A DNA stretch of 64,000 nucleotides from Arthrobacter sp. H16F315 (GCF_024124825.1 NZ_JAMXSS010000002.1:1612001-1676000), one strand, 5' to 3'; shown: positions 1 through 8,671, counted from the first letter of the stretch. Notes: a model not told the origin generated them from the sequence alone. Translations and numbers: made by a program.

Positions 1-1090
1 CCCTCCACCTTCCCGAGGTTTCTGACCTCGTTGCCGGAGCCGAATCCGCCATATTCGTAGATGGGGGAGCTCACCACCGGCTGGCTGGTCTGGGACACAC
101 CCATCAGGTCAAGGTTGTCCTTGTACTCCTCAATGCTGCATGTGCCGTTGGCGAACGAACCATCGGCGTTGCTGGCAGTGTCCACTGCCCCGTCCGCGCA
201 CCGAAGCCGGTTGGCATGCATCAGCCCCAGTACGTGGCCGAATTCGTGGGTCAGCACGCTCCTGGTCAGGGCGGCGGGGACCGGCATGATGACGCGTCCG
301 CTCGTCCCGCTGTAGCTCCAGCCCGCGCCATAGGCTCCGTCGGAGAGGGTGGGGGAGGAACGAAGACGACGAGTGCCGTGTAGTCACTCGGGGCCCACCC
401 GATTTCACCGACAATCGTGTTCATCATTGATGAATAGCTTTGCGTGGAGGTTGCCCGGCTCGACCTGTTTTCGACCGAGGCGACGCTCATGGACAGCCTG
501 CCGTTCGACATGGCTTGCCAGTAGGTGCTGCTGGTGCCGATGGCGGCGCGGGCGTCCGCCTCCGGGATCGCCGCTTTCCGGTCCGCGAGCTGGACCATAA
601 CCAGCCTTACCTTGATGTCCCCGCTCCGGGCGAGGGAATAGGCCTCGGTCGCCGCCTTTGCCGGTGCTGCCCCCTTCAGGCCCGGTGTCGGAGCAACCCC
701 GACCGGCTCGCTGGATGTGGGGTTGCTGCCGCCGAGTACTTCAGTGAACAACGGTTCCGGAGTTGTCACGGTCTGCGACTCGACCGTCGGAGGGGAAGCC
801 GTTGTCGCGGCCGGACGGGGCGTCTGGGCCGGCGCGGCAGTCGCCGAGGGGGAGCTGGCAGTCGAGGGCGCGGTGCTGGACGCAGGACTCGGGGCGGCAG
901 TCGGCTCGGCCGTGGTTGCCGCACCCGGGGAAGCAGCCGCGGTTGGCGTCGCCACGGGAGCGGGATCTGCGAGGGCAGTCGGGAGCGGCACGGCGGTCAG
1001 CGTGGCAAGGGTAACGAATAGCGCCACCAGCAGCGCCGTCGTCTTCCGTATTAGATTCAATTGGAGACTTTCATGAGACTGCCGCCGCAC
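1..1090 (-). pseudogene. Secreted zinc metalloprotease, frameshifted and cut by the left edge
   Basis: The N-terminus has a basic stretch followed by a hydrophobic core ending in ALADPAP, a plausible Sec signal peptide, then about 90 residues rich in Pro, Ala, Thr and Ser that look like a linker. The globular part includes YWQAMSNGRLSM. Near 351-355 the reading frame shifts; one extra base in the G5 run (C5 on the coding strand) would join it to a frame carrying HEFGHVLGLMH, the HExxHxxGxxH zinc motif of metzincins. That second frame stays open to position 1, so the C-terminus is outside the window. Start is uncertain: GTG at 1090 lacks a clear ribosome site and an in-frame TTG lies about 30 bases downstream. 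Role inferred: exported protease. The break may be real or a sequencing error. Confidence 0.7.
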
Positions 1091-1110
1091 TGAACGCTCA
1101 GCGAGACGGC

Positions 1111-1134
1111 CGGGAGACCGGGAGACCGGGAGAC
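1111..1134. repeat. Three tandem copies of an 8-bp unit
   Basis: CGGGAGAC occurs three times head to tail between the putative promoter and start of the metalloprotease, so copy number would change leader length. No other gene is visible in 1091-1258. Confidence 0.75.
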
Positions 1135-1140
1135 GAGGTC

Positions 1141-1146
1141 AGTCTA
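1141..1146 (-). promoter_or_regulatory. Putative -10 box of the metalloprotease gene
   Basis: TAGACT on the minus strand, the same hexamer seen before many genes in this window, lies about 50 bases upstream of the GTG start. No convincing -35 was found. Confidence 0.4.
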
Positions 1147-1258
1147 CGGACGGCGTGGACCAGGAAACGGCAACTTGCACCAAAATTTCGCCTAAAGTAG
1201 CGAATCGTTGCCTAATCCTGAGCCAGGGCAGGGGAATGCCTTCCTCGGCCCGGGGTCG

Positions 1259-2479
1259 CTATTGCGCTAGTTCAAGCTCCAGGGCGTTCGCCTCGACGTA
1301 GTCCAGGGCGTGCCGGACGGCGCCGACACTAACAATCGAGCCGCCGAGGGGCGAGACGGTAACGCGTGGGGGAGTGGCCGTGAACCGGGGGAGCAGTTCG
1401 GTGATCCGCGGCAGCAGCACCCCGGCGGATTCAGCGACCGCGCCCCCGATCACCACCTGTTCGGGGTTGATAAAGCTCGCCACGGAGGCAATGACCCGGG
1501 CCATCCGGTCACAAATCCGGTCCAGGATGGCCTGCGCCGCAGCATCCCCGGCGGCGGCATCCTGAAAGACACGACGCGCACTCACCGTGACCCCGGACCC
1601 GGACCCGGACCCGGACCCGGACCCGGACCCGGACCCGGACCCGGAGCCGCCCTCGGCGGCGGACCATTGCCGGGCCAGGCTGGCGATGCCGTCGCTGGAG
1701 CCGACGCCCTCCACAAGGTCCAGGTAGCCCATTTCTCCGGCCGCTCCGCTGCGGCCATGGAGCAGCCGCCCGGACTCCAGCACCCCTGCTCCCAACCGTT
1801 CCCCGGCCAGCAGCACCACCAGGTCATCGACGCCGGCGCCTGAACCCCGCCATCGTTCACCGAGCGCGGCAAGGTTCGCGTCGTTCTCCAGCAAAACCGT
1901 CCAGCCGTGCAGCTCGTGCAGCGCGGAACGGAGACCGACGTCGAACAGGCTCCAGAACTGCTGGTTCACCAGCACCCTGCCGTCACGGTCCACCGGTGCG
2001 GCGATTCCAGCCCCTACGGCCAGTACCTGTTCCGGGCTCGTCCCCGCGGCCGCCAGAGCGCGGCGGCAGGCATGGTCGACGATGCCGATCCGTTCCTCGG
2101 CGGGGATGTCGGCGGCCCGAAAACTCTGGCTGGAGCGTCCGAGCACCGTCCCGCGGAGGTCCGCGACGGCCGCGGTGGTGGTGGCTGCGCCGATATCCAG
2201 GCCCAGGACAAAACCAGCCCGAGAATTGAGCTCGAAGCGTCGGGCGGGGCGGCCTTTGCGGGGGTTTGCGGGTTGTTCCGCACCGCGGGCGTCCACTTCG
2301 CTGATCCAGCCGCGCCGTATCAGGTCTTCGCAGACGGCAATGACGGATGCCCGCGTCAGCCCGGTCCGGGCCATCAGCTCTGTCCCCGTGGCTACCTCCG
2401 TCGCGCGGATGACGCCGAGCACGGACTTTGCGTTAACCCGGCGCAGCAGCTGGGGGGTGGCGGCGGCAGTCGGCTGCAA
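1259..2479 (-). CDS. ROK family transcriptional regulator
   Basis: The 406-residue protein has an N-terminal winged-helix DNA-binding region (about residues 10-60, with ELMARTGLTRASVIAV as the helix-turn-helix) followed by a ROK sugar-kinase fold. GLDIGAATTTAAVADL is the phosphate-binding start of the kinase fold and LLENDANLAALGE carries its conserved Asn-Asp pair. The usual CxCGxxGC zinc motif is absent; the equivalent stretch reads GEMGYLDLVEGVGSSDG. About ten Gly-Ser pairs interrupt the kinase fold near residue 280, encoded by a hexanucleotide repeat. Start is TTG with an AGAGG ribosome site. The gene is divergent from a GH13 glucosidase/aldo-keto reductase operon, so it is most likely that operon's sugar-responsive repressor or activator. 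The ligand is unknown. Confidence 0.9.
   Translation of the reverse strand: MQPTAAATPQLLRRVNAKSVLGVIRATEVATGTELMARTGLTRASVIAVCEDLIRRGWISEVDARGAEQPANPRKGRPARRFELNSRAGFVLGLDIGAATTTAAVADLRGTVLGRSSQSFRAADIPAEERIGIVDHACRRALAAAGTSPEQVLAVGAGIAAPVDRDGRVLVNQQFWSLFDVGLRSALHELHGWTVLLENDANLAALGERWRGSGAGVDDLVVLLAGERLGAGVLESGRLLHGRSGAAGEMGYLDLVEGVGSSDGIASLARQWSAAEGGSGSGSGSGSGSGSGSGSGVTVSARRVFQDAAAGDAAAQAILDRICDRMARVIASVASFINPEQVVIGGAVAESAGVLLPRITELLPRFTATPPRVTVSPLGGSIVSVGAVRHALDYVEANALELELAQ
1595..1642. repeat. Hexanucleotide microsatellite, 8 perfect GGACCC units
   Basis: Eight uninterrupted copies of ggaccc, with degenerate copies at each end, lie in frame within the ROK gene. On the coding strand each unit is GGG TCC, Gly-Ser, so a change in copy number lengthens or shortens the Gly-Ser stretch without shifting the frame. 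Confidence 0.95.
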
Positions 2480-2482
2480 ATC

Positions 2483-2511
2483 TTGACCTCTTCCGGATCC
2501 GGACCCATAAT
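2483..2511 (+). promoter_or_regulatory. Promoter of the glucosidase operon
   Basis: TTGACC and CATAAT are separated by 17 bases in the divergent intergenic region. The predicted transcript starts near 2518, about 65 bases before the TTG start of the glucosidase gene. Confidence 0.6.
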
Positions 2512-2526
2512 TGTTCAGGCAATATA

Positions 2527-2543
2527 TTTAGCTTGTATCTAAA
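2527..2543. promoter_or_regulatory. Candidate operator, TTTAG-N7-CTAAA
   Basis: A perfect 5-bp inverted repeat with a 7-base spacer lies just downstream of the predicted glucosidase transcription start, in an AT-rich patch that stands out from its surroundings. AT-rich TTTAG/CTAAA half-sites resemble operators of XylR-type ROK repressors. Binding by the adjacent ROK protein is inferred. Confidence 0.5.
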
Positions 2544-2581
2544 TTACCAGAACCCGTTCCGAGCCCCGGAGGATAACCCCC

Positions 2582-4288
2582 TTGTCCAATACCGCCACGC
2601 TGGCAACCCTGTCCGGTTCCGAACTCGCCGCCGACCCCAACTGGTGGCGCCAAGCATCCGTGTACCAGATCTACCCGCGCAGCTTTGCGGACTCCAACGG
2701 CGATGGCCTGGGTGACATCAAGGGCATCACGGCCAAGGTTCCGTACCTGAAAGAACTCGGGATCGACGCCGTCTGGCTCTCCCCGTTCTACCCCTCGGCA
2801 CTGGCCGACGGCGGCTACGACGTCGACGACTACCGCGACGTTGACCCCAAGCTCGGCACGCTGGCGGACTTCGACGAAATGTCTGCGGCGCTGCACGCCG
2901 CCGGCATTAAGTTGATCGCGGACATCGTCCCGAACCATTCCTCCAACCGGCACGAATGGTTCAAAGAGGCCCTGGCAGCTCCGCGCGGCTCCGACGCCCG
3001 GGAGCGCTACATCTTTCGTGACGGTGCGGGCGAAAACGGCGAGATCCCGCCGTCGGACTGGGAATCCGTCTTCGGCGGGCCGGCCTGGGAACGCATCACC
3101 GAGCCGGACGGCACCCCCGGGCAGTGGTACATGCACATCTTCGCCAAGGAACAGCCGGACCTTAACTGGGCCAACCGCGAGATCCGCGACGATTTCCTCA
3201 AGACCCTGCGTTTTTGGTCCGACCGCGGTGTGGACGGCTTCCGCGTCGACGTGGCCCACGCCCTGACCAAGGACCTCACCGAGCCGTTGCTGTCCAAGGT
3301 CGAGTTGAGTGAGGCCAACAGTGGAATTGACGGCTTCGATGACGGATCGCACCCGTTCTGGGACCGCGACGAGGTCCACGAGATCTACGTCGAATGGCGC
3401 GAGGTCTTCAACGAATACAATCCTCCCCGCACCGCCGTGGCCGAAGCCTGGGTCCATGCCAGCCGCCGCGGCCGCTACGCCAGCCCCGAGGGCCTGGGCC
3501 AGGCGTTCAACTTCGACCTGCTCCAGGCCGACTTCGACGCCGACGAGTTCCATGAAATCATCACCCGCAACCTCGCCGAAGCCACCGAATCCGGTGCCTC
3601 CTCGACGTGGGTGTTCTCCAACCACGACGTCGTCCGGCACGCCACCCGCTACGGACTGCCCCAGGGCGGCGGCAAGCACGCCAAGGGCCAGGACGGCAAG
3701 GGCTGGCTGCTGGCCGGCGCCCCGGCCGGGGAACTCGACGTCGAGCTTGGACTGCGCCGCGCCCGCGCCGCCACACAGCTGATGCTGGCGCTGCCGGGCT
3801 CCGCGTACCTGTACCAGGGCGAGGAGCTCGGACTGCAGGAAGTGGGGGACATCCCCGATTCGGAACGCCAGGACCCCACCTTCTTCCGGAACAAGGGCGT
3901 GGAGGTCGGCCGCGACGGCTGCCGCGTGCCACTGCCGTGGACCGCCGAGGGCACCTCCTTCGGCTTCGGCGACGGCGGCGCGCACCTGCCGCAGCCGGCG
4001 TGGTTCAGCCGTTACGCCGTCGCAGCCGAGGACGGTGTGGAAGGTTCCACCCTTGAGTTCTACCGCCGGGCCTTGAAGCTGCGCCGTGAACTGCAGACTT
4101 CGGAGGAACTGGAATGGCTCGAAACCGGCAACGCCCGTGTCCTGCACTTCCGCCGCCCCGGCGGCTGGCAGGTCGTCACCAACTTCGGCGACGAGCCCGT
4201 TGAACTTCCGGCCGGGACGGTCCTGCTCAGCAGCGGGCCGCTCGAGGGGAATCTCCTGCCGGGCAGCACTACCGCCTGGCTGCGGTGA
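2582..4288 (+). CDS. GH13 alpha-glucosidase (oligo-1,6-glucosidase/trehalose-type)
   Basis: The 568-residue enzyme hydrolyses terminal alpha-glucosidic bonds of short oligosaccharides, probably in the cytoplasm since no signal peptide is seen. All four GH13 regions are present: DIVPNHSS (about residues 114-121), GFRVDVAH with nucleophile Asp223, AVAEAWV with acid/base Glu288, and FSNHD with Asp349. WWRQASVYQIYPRSFADSNG is the usual N-terminus of the oligo-1,6-glucosidase/alpha-glucosidase subgroup. The start is TTG, placed about 8 bases after GGAGGA. It is first in an operon with an aldo/keto reductase (4-bp overlap) and divergent from a ROK regulator. Exact substrate (maltose, isomaltose, sucrose) cannot be told from sequence. 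Confidence 0.92.
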   Translation: MSNTATLATLSGSELAADPNWWRQASVYQIYPRSFADSNGDGLGDIKGITAKVPYLKELGIDAVWLSPFYPSALADGGYDVDDYRDVDPKLGTLADFDEMSAALHAAGIKLIADIVPNHSSNRHEWFKEALAAPRGSDARERYIFRDGAGENGEIPPSDWESVFGGPAWERITEPDGTPGQWYMHIFAKEQPDLNWANREIRDDFLKTLRFWSDRGVDGFRVDVAHALTKDLTEPLLSKVELSEANSGIDGFDDGSHPFWDRDEVHEIYVEWREVFNEYNPPRTAVAEAWVHASRRGRYASPEGLGQAFNFDLLQADFDADEFHEIITRNLAEATESGASSTWVFSNHDVVRHATRYGLPQGGGKHAKGQDGKGWLLAGAPAGELDVELGLRRARAATQLMLALPGSAYLYQGEELGLQEVGDIPDSERQDPTFFRNKGVEVGRDGCRVPLPWTAEGTSFGFGDGGAHLPQPAWFSRYAVAAEDGVEGSTLEFYRRALKLRRELQTSEELEWLETGNARVLHFRRPGGWQVVTNFGDEPVELPAGTVLLSSGPLEGNLLPGSTTAWLR

Positions 4289-5265
4289 GCTCCCGGGACG
4301 GAAGCGCGGCAGCAGATCGTAGCGGCCAAGAGCTGATCTACGGCTGCATGGGCCTGGGCGGCAGCTGGTCTCCGGAACCGTACGCGTCCGCCGACGTGGA
4401 CGAGGCGGCGCAGGCCGTGGACGCTGCCCTTGAGGTTGGCATCACCTTGTTCGATCATGCCGACATCTACCGTGGCGGCAAGTCCGAGGCCGTGTTCGGC
4501 GAGGTGCTGGCGCAGACCCCGGGGCTGCGGAACCGGATCCGGCTGCAGACCAAGTGCGGGATCCGGCTCAACGAGCAGGGTCTTGAGGCGTACTACGACC
4601 TGAGCCGGGTCGGGATCCTGACGAGAGTCAATGAAAGCCTCTCCCGGCTCCGGACGGACTACGTGGACGTGCTGATGCTGCACCGCCCCGATCCGCTGAT
4701 GGACCCCGCCGAGGTGGCCTCCGCCGTCGGCCAGTTGATGGCCGAAGGCAAGGTCCGGGCCGTGGCGGTATCCAATATGTCCGGGGCGCAGATCGAGGTC
4801 CTGCAGGACCGGCTCGAAACCCCGGTCATCGCCAACCAGTTGGAGATGAGCCTGCACCAACGCGCCTGGCTGGAGAGTACGGTACTGGTCAACCATGCCG
4901 AAGGAGCGGACTACAGCTTCCCGCACGGCACGGTGGAACACTGCGGCCGGCACGGCATCGCCCTGCAGGCCTACGGTTCGCTGGCCCGGGGGCTCTACAC
5001 CGGAGCACCGGCCACAACGCCGTCGCCGGCGGAGGAAGCAACCAGCTATCTGGTGGCCGAGCTGGCCGCCCGGAAGGGCGTCGCCGGGGAATCGATCGTG
5101 CTGGGCTGGCTGATGAAGCACCCTGCCGGGATTGCCCCGGTGATCGGGACTGCGAAGCCGCAACGCATCCGGGCCTGTGCTGATGCCGCAGCAGTGGCCG
5201 CTGGCATGACCCGGGCCGAGTGGTACCGGCTGTGGGTGACGGCCCGCGGCAGTAACATCCCGTAA
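4285..5265 (+). CDS. Aldo/keto reductase
   Basis: The 326-residue NAD(P)H-dependent oxidoreductase reduces aldehydes or ketones, probably including sugars. The catalytic tetrad is visible as Asp57 and Tyr62 (FDHADIY), Lys90 (QTKCG) and His133 (LMLHRPDP). It resembles the YdhF-type AKR branch. The GTG start overlaps the glucosidase stop as GTGA, so the two genes are very probably translationally coupled and share the ROK-linked promoter. A role in processing sugars released by the glucosidase is inferred from context. Confidence 0.9.
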   Translation: MSSRDGSAAADRSGQELIYGCMGLGGSWSPEPYASADVDEAAQAVDAALEVGITLFDHADIYRGGKSEAVFGEVLAQTPGLRNRIRLQTKCGIRLNEQGLEAYYDLSRVGILTRVNESLSRLRTDYVDVLMLHRPDPLMDPAEVASAVGQLMAEGKVRAVAVSNMSGAQIEVLQDRLETPVIANQLEMSLHQRAWLESTVLVNHAEGADYSFPHGTVEHCGRHGIALQAYGSLARGLYTGAPATTPSPAEEATSYLVAELAARKGVAGESIVLGWLMKHPAGIAPVIGTAKPQRIRACADAAAVAAGMTRAEWYRLWVTARGSNIP

Positions 5266-5356
5266 CTGGTGGCAGTAACGTCCCGTAGCTTGTGACTTTG
5301 CTCGTATTGGTCCGTCTCGAAGGCGGAATACTTGGCTGGGGACAGCCTCGAACGGA

Positions 5357-5362
5357 TAGCGT
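5357..5362 (+). promoter_or_regulatory. -10 box positioned for leaderless transcript (lyase gene)
   Basis: TAGCGT is followed by exactly 6 bases and then the ATG at 5369, so the first transcribed base would be the A of the start codon. No ribosome site precedes the ATG. Confidence 0.55.
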
Positions 5363-5368
5363 AGACCC

Positions 5369-6232
5369 ATGACTTCCACCACCACCGCCGGGACTGTCCG
5401 GCCCCAACGCAACATTCCAGCTGAAATCGCCCGCTCCTGGCTGCTGGTCAACGCTATGAAACCCGAACTCTTCGACCCGTCGGCCGTTTCCCGCGCGGAC
5501 GCCATCATCCTGGACATCGAGGATGCGGTGGACCCGTCCCAGAAGGATGCCGCCCGCGGCCACGTCGTGGACTGGCTGACTGCCGGCGGCAGTGCCTGGG
5601 TCCGGGTGAACGACGCAACCAGCCCGTTCTGGGCCGACGATCTGGCCGGTCTCCGGGGTACCCCGGGCCTGCTCGGTGTGATGCTGGCCAAGACCGAGTC
5701 CGCGGACCAGGTCACCGAAAGCTTCCACCGGATGGACGGCAAAACGCCGGTCATCGCGCTCGTCGAGTCTGCCGTGGGCATCGAGGAAGCCAACAACATC
5801 GCCAAGGCCCAGGGCGCTTTCCGCCTCGCGTTTGGCTCCGGCGACTTCCGCCGCGACACGGGTATGGCGGCCACCCCTGAGGCGATGGCCTACCCGCGGG
5901 CCAAGCTGGTCGTGGCAAGCCGGGTCGGGAACCTGCCTGGCCCCATCGACGGCCCCACTGTCGGCACCAACCACCCGATCCTGCGCGAACAGACCGGGAT
6001 CACGGTGATGATGGGCATGACTGGCAAGCTCTGCCTCGCCGTCGATCAGACCAACGTCATCAACGAGGTCATCAGCCCCACGCCGTCGGATGTCGCCTGG
6101 GCCACCGACTTCATGGCCGACTTCGAGGCCAGCGGCCGCGTCATCCGCGACGGCTCGGACCTCCCGCGCCTGGGCCGCGCTGAGAAGATCATGAAGCTCG
6201 CGGTAGCCTTTGGGGTGCAGCCGGCCGTCTAG
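5369..6232 (+). CDS. HpcH/HpaI aldolase/citrate lyase (CitE-like) protein
   Basis: The 287-residue protein belongs to the CitE/malyl-CoA lyase TIM-barrel family, which cleaves or forms C-C bonds of acyl-CoA or dicarboxylate substrates using a divalent metal. Visible family signatures are ADAIILDIEDAVDP near residue 50, with metal-binding acidic residues, the loop VIALVESAVGIEEA and the segment FGSGDFRRD. No citrate lyase alpha or gamma subunit is nearby, so it is not part of a citrate lyase complex; stand-alone CitE-like enzymes in actinobacteria have diverse substrates. It appears to be a single-gene unit with its own promoter and a downstream terminator. Confidence 0.88.
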   Translation: MTSTTTAGTVRPQRNIPAEIARSWLLVNAMKPELFDPSAVSRADAIILDIEDAVDPSQKDAARGHVVDWLTAGGSAWVRVNDATSPFWADDLAGLRGTPGLLGVMLAKTESADQVTESFHRMDGKTPVIALVESAVGIEEANNIAKAQGAFRLAFGSGDFRRDTGMAATPEAMAYPRAKLVVASRVGNLPGPIDGPTVGTNHPILREQTGITVMMGMTGKLCLAVDQTNVINEVISPTPSDVAWATDFMADFEASGRVIRDGSDLPRLGRAEKIMKLAVAFGVQPAV

Positions 6233-6247
6233 GCAATCGGACCGAGC

Positions 6248-6291
6248 AGACCCCGTGACCGATCCCCGTTATCTGGTCCGCGGGGTCTTTT
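6248..6291 (+). terminator. Rho-independent terminator after the CitE-like gene
   Basis: An 8-bp stem, AGACCCCG/CGGGGTCT, with a long loop is followed by TTTT and lies 16 bases after the stop codon. Confidence 0.6.
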
Positions 6292-6355
6292 GGGAAACCG
6301 AACCGGGGACGGCCCGCACTCCGGCCGCGGGAGCCCGGGTCTGCGCCCGGCCCGG

Positions 6356-6361
6356 TAGACT
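6356..6361 (+). promoter_or_regulatory. -10 box positioned for leaderless transcript (small membrane gene)
   Basis: TAGACT plus 6 bases leads directly into the GTG at 6368, with no ribosome site between. Confidence 0.6.
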
Positions 6362-6367
6362 GGCGCG

Positions 6368-6592
6368 GTGCTGAAAGAATTCTGGGAGTCCGCGCCAACC
6401 ACGTACAAGGTGCTGGTTTTCAGTGCCATGGCTCTGCTTGGCGTGGGCATAGTCCTGAACCTGATCGGCAACAGCACCGGCAACGAGCCCCTGGCGGTCT
6501 CCTCCCTTGCCGTGATCGGATTGGGCCTGATCCTGCATCTTGCCGGCATTGTGGTCCGCGGCCAGGCGATCCGGAAAAACCTCAAACGATAG
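6368..6592 (+). CDS. Small two-helix membrane protein, unknown function
   Basis: The 74-residue protein has two predicted membrane segments (about residues 14-34 and 43-63) joined by a short polar loop, NSTGNE, and ends in a basic tail RGQAIRKNLKR that should face the cytoplasm. Its 3' end overlaps the convergent SulP gene by 11 bases. No enzymatic motif is seen and I do not recognise a named family. Existence is supported by the leaderless-type promoter and typical high-GC codon use. Confidence 0.75.
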   Translation: MLKEFWESAPTTYKVLVFSAMALLGVGIVLNLIGNSTGNEPLAVSSLAVIGLGLILHLAGIVVRGQAIRKNLKR

Positions 6593-8243
6593 CGGCGGCA
6601 TTCCGTTGGACGTGGCTGCGGGCGTGCGCCACAGCCTCGGGCAGCGACGTGAACAGGTGTTTGTGGTGGCGCAGCGAGCGAATGACCCCGACGTTGGTTA
6701 CGAGCTCCAGGTGTTGGGGCTGGACGCCCTTCAAGAGGACTGTCACGCCGCGAAGTTCGAGCGCGGAGATGACCTCCACCAGCGTGTGAGCACCTGTAGC
6801 GTCGAGCATCCGTACCTGCGAAAGCCGGATGATGGCCACCTGAATGTCCTTGACTTGGCTGATTTCCTGCAGGACCCGTTCCGCGGCGCCGAAGAACATG
6901 GCCCCGTCCAGCCTGAAGATGGCGATGTGCTCGTCCCCGTCCTCTGGGGGTGCCGGAATCTGCTCGCGCTTCACCCCGCTGAGCGAGGCGAATTTCCGCA
7001 GTGTGAAGAGGGCGGCGGCGACCAGGCCGATCTCGATGGCCACAATGAGGTCGAAGGCCACTGTAATAACGGCGGTCAGGACGAACACAAAAGCGTCGGC
7101 GCGGGTGGAGCGCAGGATGGCGGTGACCGTGTGCCGTGACACCATCCGGCTGGCCGTCACCATCAGGATCCCGGCCAGGACCGCCAGCGGGATCTTCCCG
7201 ACCAAAGCGGCCGCCGCATAGATGATGGCCAGGAGCACCAAGGCGTGCACGATCGCGGAGAGCCTCGTTTTGGCTCCCGAGCGGACGTTGACAGCGGTCC
7301 GGGCGATGGCGCCCGTGGCAGGCATGCCGCCGAAGAACGCGGCCGCAATAGAGGCGAGTCCCTGGCCCATCAGCTCGCGGTCCGGGCTGTAAACCCCGGA
7401 GGGCCGGCCGTCGGGGCCCACCATGCCGGCGGCTACCCGGGCGGAGAGCAGGGACTCGATGGCGGCCAGCATTGCGATGGATACTGCGGGCATCAGCAAC
7501 GAGCCCAGCGCGGCCGGGTTCAGCGCCGGGAGCGAGGGTGCGGGCAAGGAATGCGGCAGGGCGCCGATCCGCGGAATCTGCAGTTGCAGTACTTCAGCGG
7601 CGACGGTGGCCAGAAGTACAGCGATCAGGCTTGCGGGCAGCGCCTTGTTCAGTTTCGGCAGAAGCAGCATCACGGCGGCGACGCCGGCGACGACGGCCAG
7701 CGTCTGCACGACGGTGGGCACCGTGGCCAGGGAGGCGCTCTCGAAAGCAGCCAGCACGGTATTGTGCCCTGGTATTGCCTGCGTGCCCGTGGCGAGCGGC
7801 ACCTGCTGAAGGAAAATAATGGCAGCGATGCCGAGCGTGAACCCCTCGACCACCGGCCACGGGATGAAAGCCACGGCCCGGCCCAGTCCGCTTAAGCCCA
7901 GGATCACCACCAGCAGTCCGGCCAGCAGGGAGACCAGGGCAATGCTGCCGGCGCCGTTGGCGGCAACAACCGGGGCCAGCACCACAACCATCGCGCCGGT
8001 GGGGCCGGAGACCTGGACGTGGGAGCCGCCCATGACCGCGGCCACCAGCCCGGCCACAACGGCGGTGATGAGTCCGGCCTCGGCGCCGACGCCCGAGCTC
8101 ACTCCGAAGGCCAAGGCCAGCGGCAAGGCGACGATGCCCACGGTGATTCCCGCCAACAGATCCGTCTTCCAGGACGAACGCAGCCCCGCATAGTCCCGGC
8201 GGGACGGCAGGAACCGGCTGAGCTGGTTCAGTGCGGCGCTCAT
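6582..8243 (-). CDS. SulP family anion permease with STAS domain
   Basis: The 553-residue protein is a SulP (SLC26-like) transporter for sulfate, bicarbonate or a related anion in the cytoplasmic membrane. The N-terminal motif WKTDLLAGITVGIVALPLAL and the segment HVQVSGPTGAM are characteristic of the family, followed by many membrane helices to about residue 400. The C-terminal STAS domain (about 430-535) contains MLDATGAHTLVEV; its switch position carries Ala-Thr rather than the more usual Ser-Thr. The ATG overlaps the upstream ArsR-like regulator stop as ATGA, so the pair is one operon. Anion choice cannot be read from sequence. Confidence 0.92.
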   Translation of the reverse strand: MSAALNQLSRFLPSRRDYAGLRSSWKTDLLAGITVGIVALPLALAFGVSSGVGAEAGLITAVVAGLVAAVMGGSHVQVSGPTGAMVVVLAPVVAANGAGSIALVSLLAGLLVVILGLSGLGRAVAFIPWPVVEGFTLGIAAIIFLQQVPLATGTQAIPGHNTVLAAFESASLATVPTVVQTLAVVAGVAAVMLLLPKLNKALPASLIAVLLATVAAEVLQLQIPRIGALPHSLPAPSLPALNPAALGSLLMPAVSIAMLAAIESLLSARVAAGMVGPDGRPSGVYSPDRELMGQGLASIAAAFFGGMPATGAIARTAVNVRSGAKTRLSAIVHALVLLAIIYAAAALVGKIPLAVLAGILMVTASRMVSRHTVTAILRSTRADAFVFVLTAVITVAFDLIVAIEIGLVAAALFTLRKFASLSGVKREQIPAPPEDGDEHIAIFRLDGAMFFGAAERVLQEISQVKDIQVAIIRLSQVRMLDATGAHTLVEVISALELRGVTVLLKGVQPQHLELVTNVGVIRSLRHHKHLFTSLPEAVAHARSHVQRNAAAIV

Positions 8244-8617
8244 GAAGTGGGACTCTTCAGATGCTCGCTGGGAAGTGTCTGCGCGAGTCTAAGCTGTTCG
8301 TTGGAACCGGCCAGGCTGTCGAGCAGGAACGCCCGGGCAATGGCCAGGAGCTCGGCGATCTTTGGATGGGCCAGCCGGTAGGTCACGGCGTTGGCGGTTC
8401 GGGTGGAAGTCACCACCCCATGCCTGCGCAGCGTAGCGAGGTGCTGGGACAGGTGGGATGCCTCAAGCCCCGTCTCGGCCAGCAGGTAGCTGACGGGAGC
8501 CGAGTTATCCGGTGCAGCCGAGAGCAGTTCGAGCACGCGGATCCGCGCCGGGTGGGCGAGGGCCTTGAACAGGTTCGCCTTGATCTCGTAGAGAGGGGTT
8601 TGCGCCGGTGAAATCAT
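8240..8617 (-). CDS. ArsR/SmtB-type winged-helix regulator
   Basis: The 125-residue protein has the ArsR dimer/winged-helix fold: LFKALAHPARIRVLELLS is the typical N-terminal helix and ETGLEASHLSQHLATLRRHG the recognition helix region, followed by a wing with VTYRLAHP. It contains no cysteine, so it is not a thiol-based arsenic or cadmium sensor of the classical type. It is translationally coupled (ATGA) to the SulP permease, which it most likely regulates. I chose ATG 8617 because the open frame further upstream runs through two inverted repeats that look like its own operator; an ATG pair at about 8701 is the alternative start. Confidence 0.85.
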   Translation of the reverse strand: MISPAQTPLYEIKANLFKALAHPARIRVLELLSAAPDNSAPVSYLLAETGLEASHLSQHLATLRRHGVVTSTRTANAVTYRLAHPKIAELLAIARAFLLDSLAGSNEQLRLAQTLPSEHLKSPTS

Positions 8618-8671
8618 TGCTGCCTGTGCTTTCTTGTCGGCGCGGATCCGGCGGGCGGACTTAGCCGAGGA

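Noticed and set aside
2528..4147. Long open frame antisense to the GH13 gene
   Set aside because: GC-rich third positions keep opposite frames open; the plus strand has all GH13 motifs and a ribosome site, and the antisense product resembles nothing.
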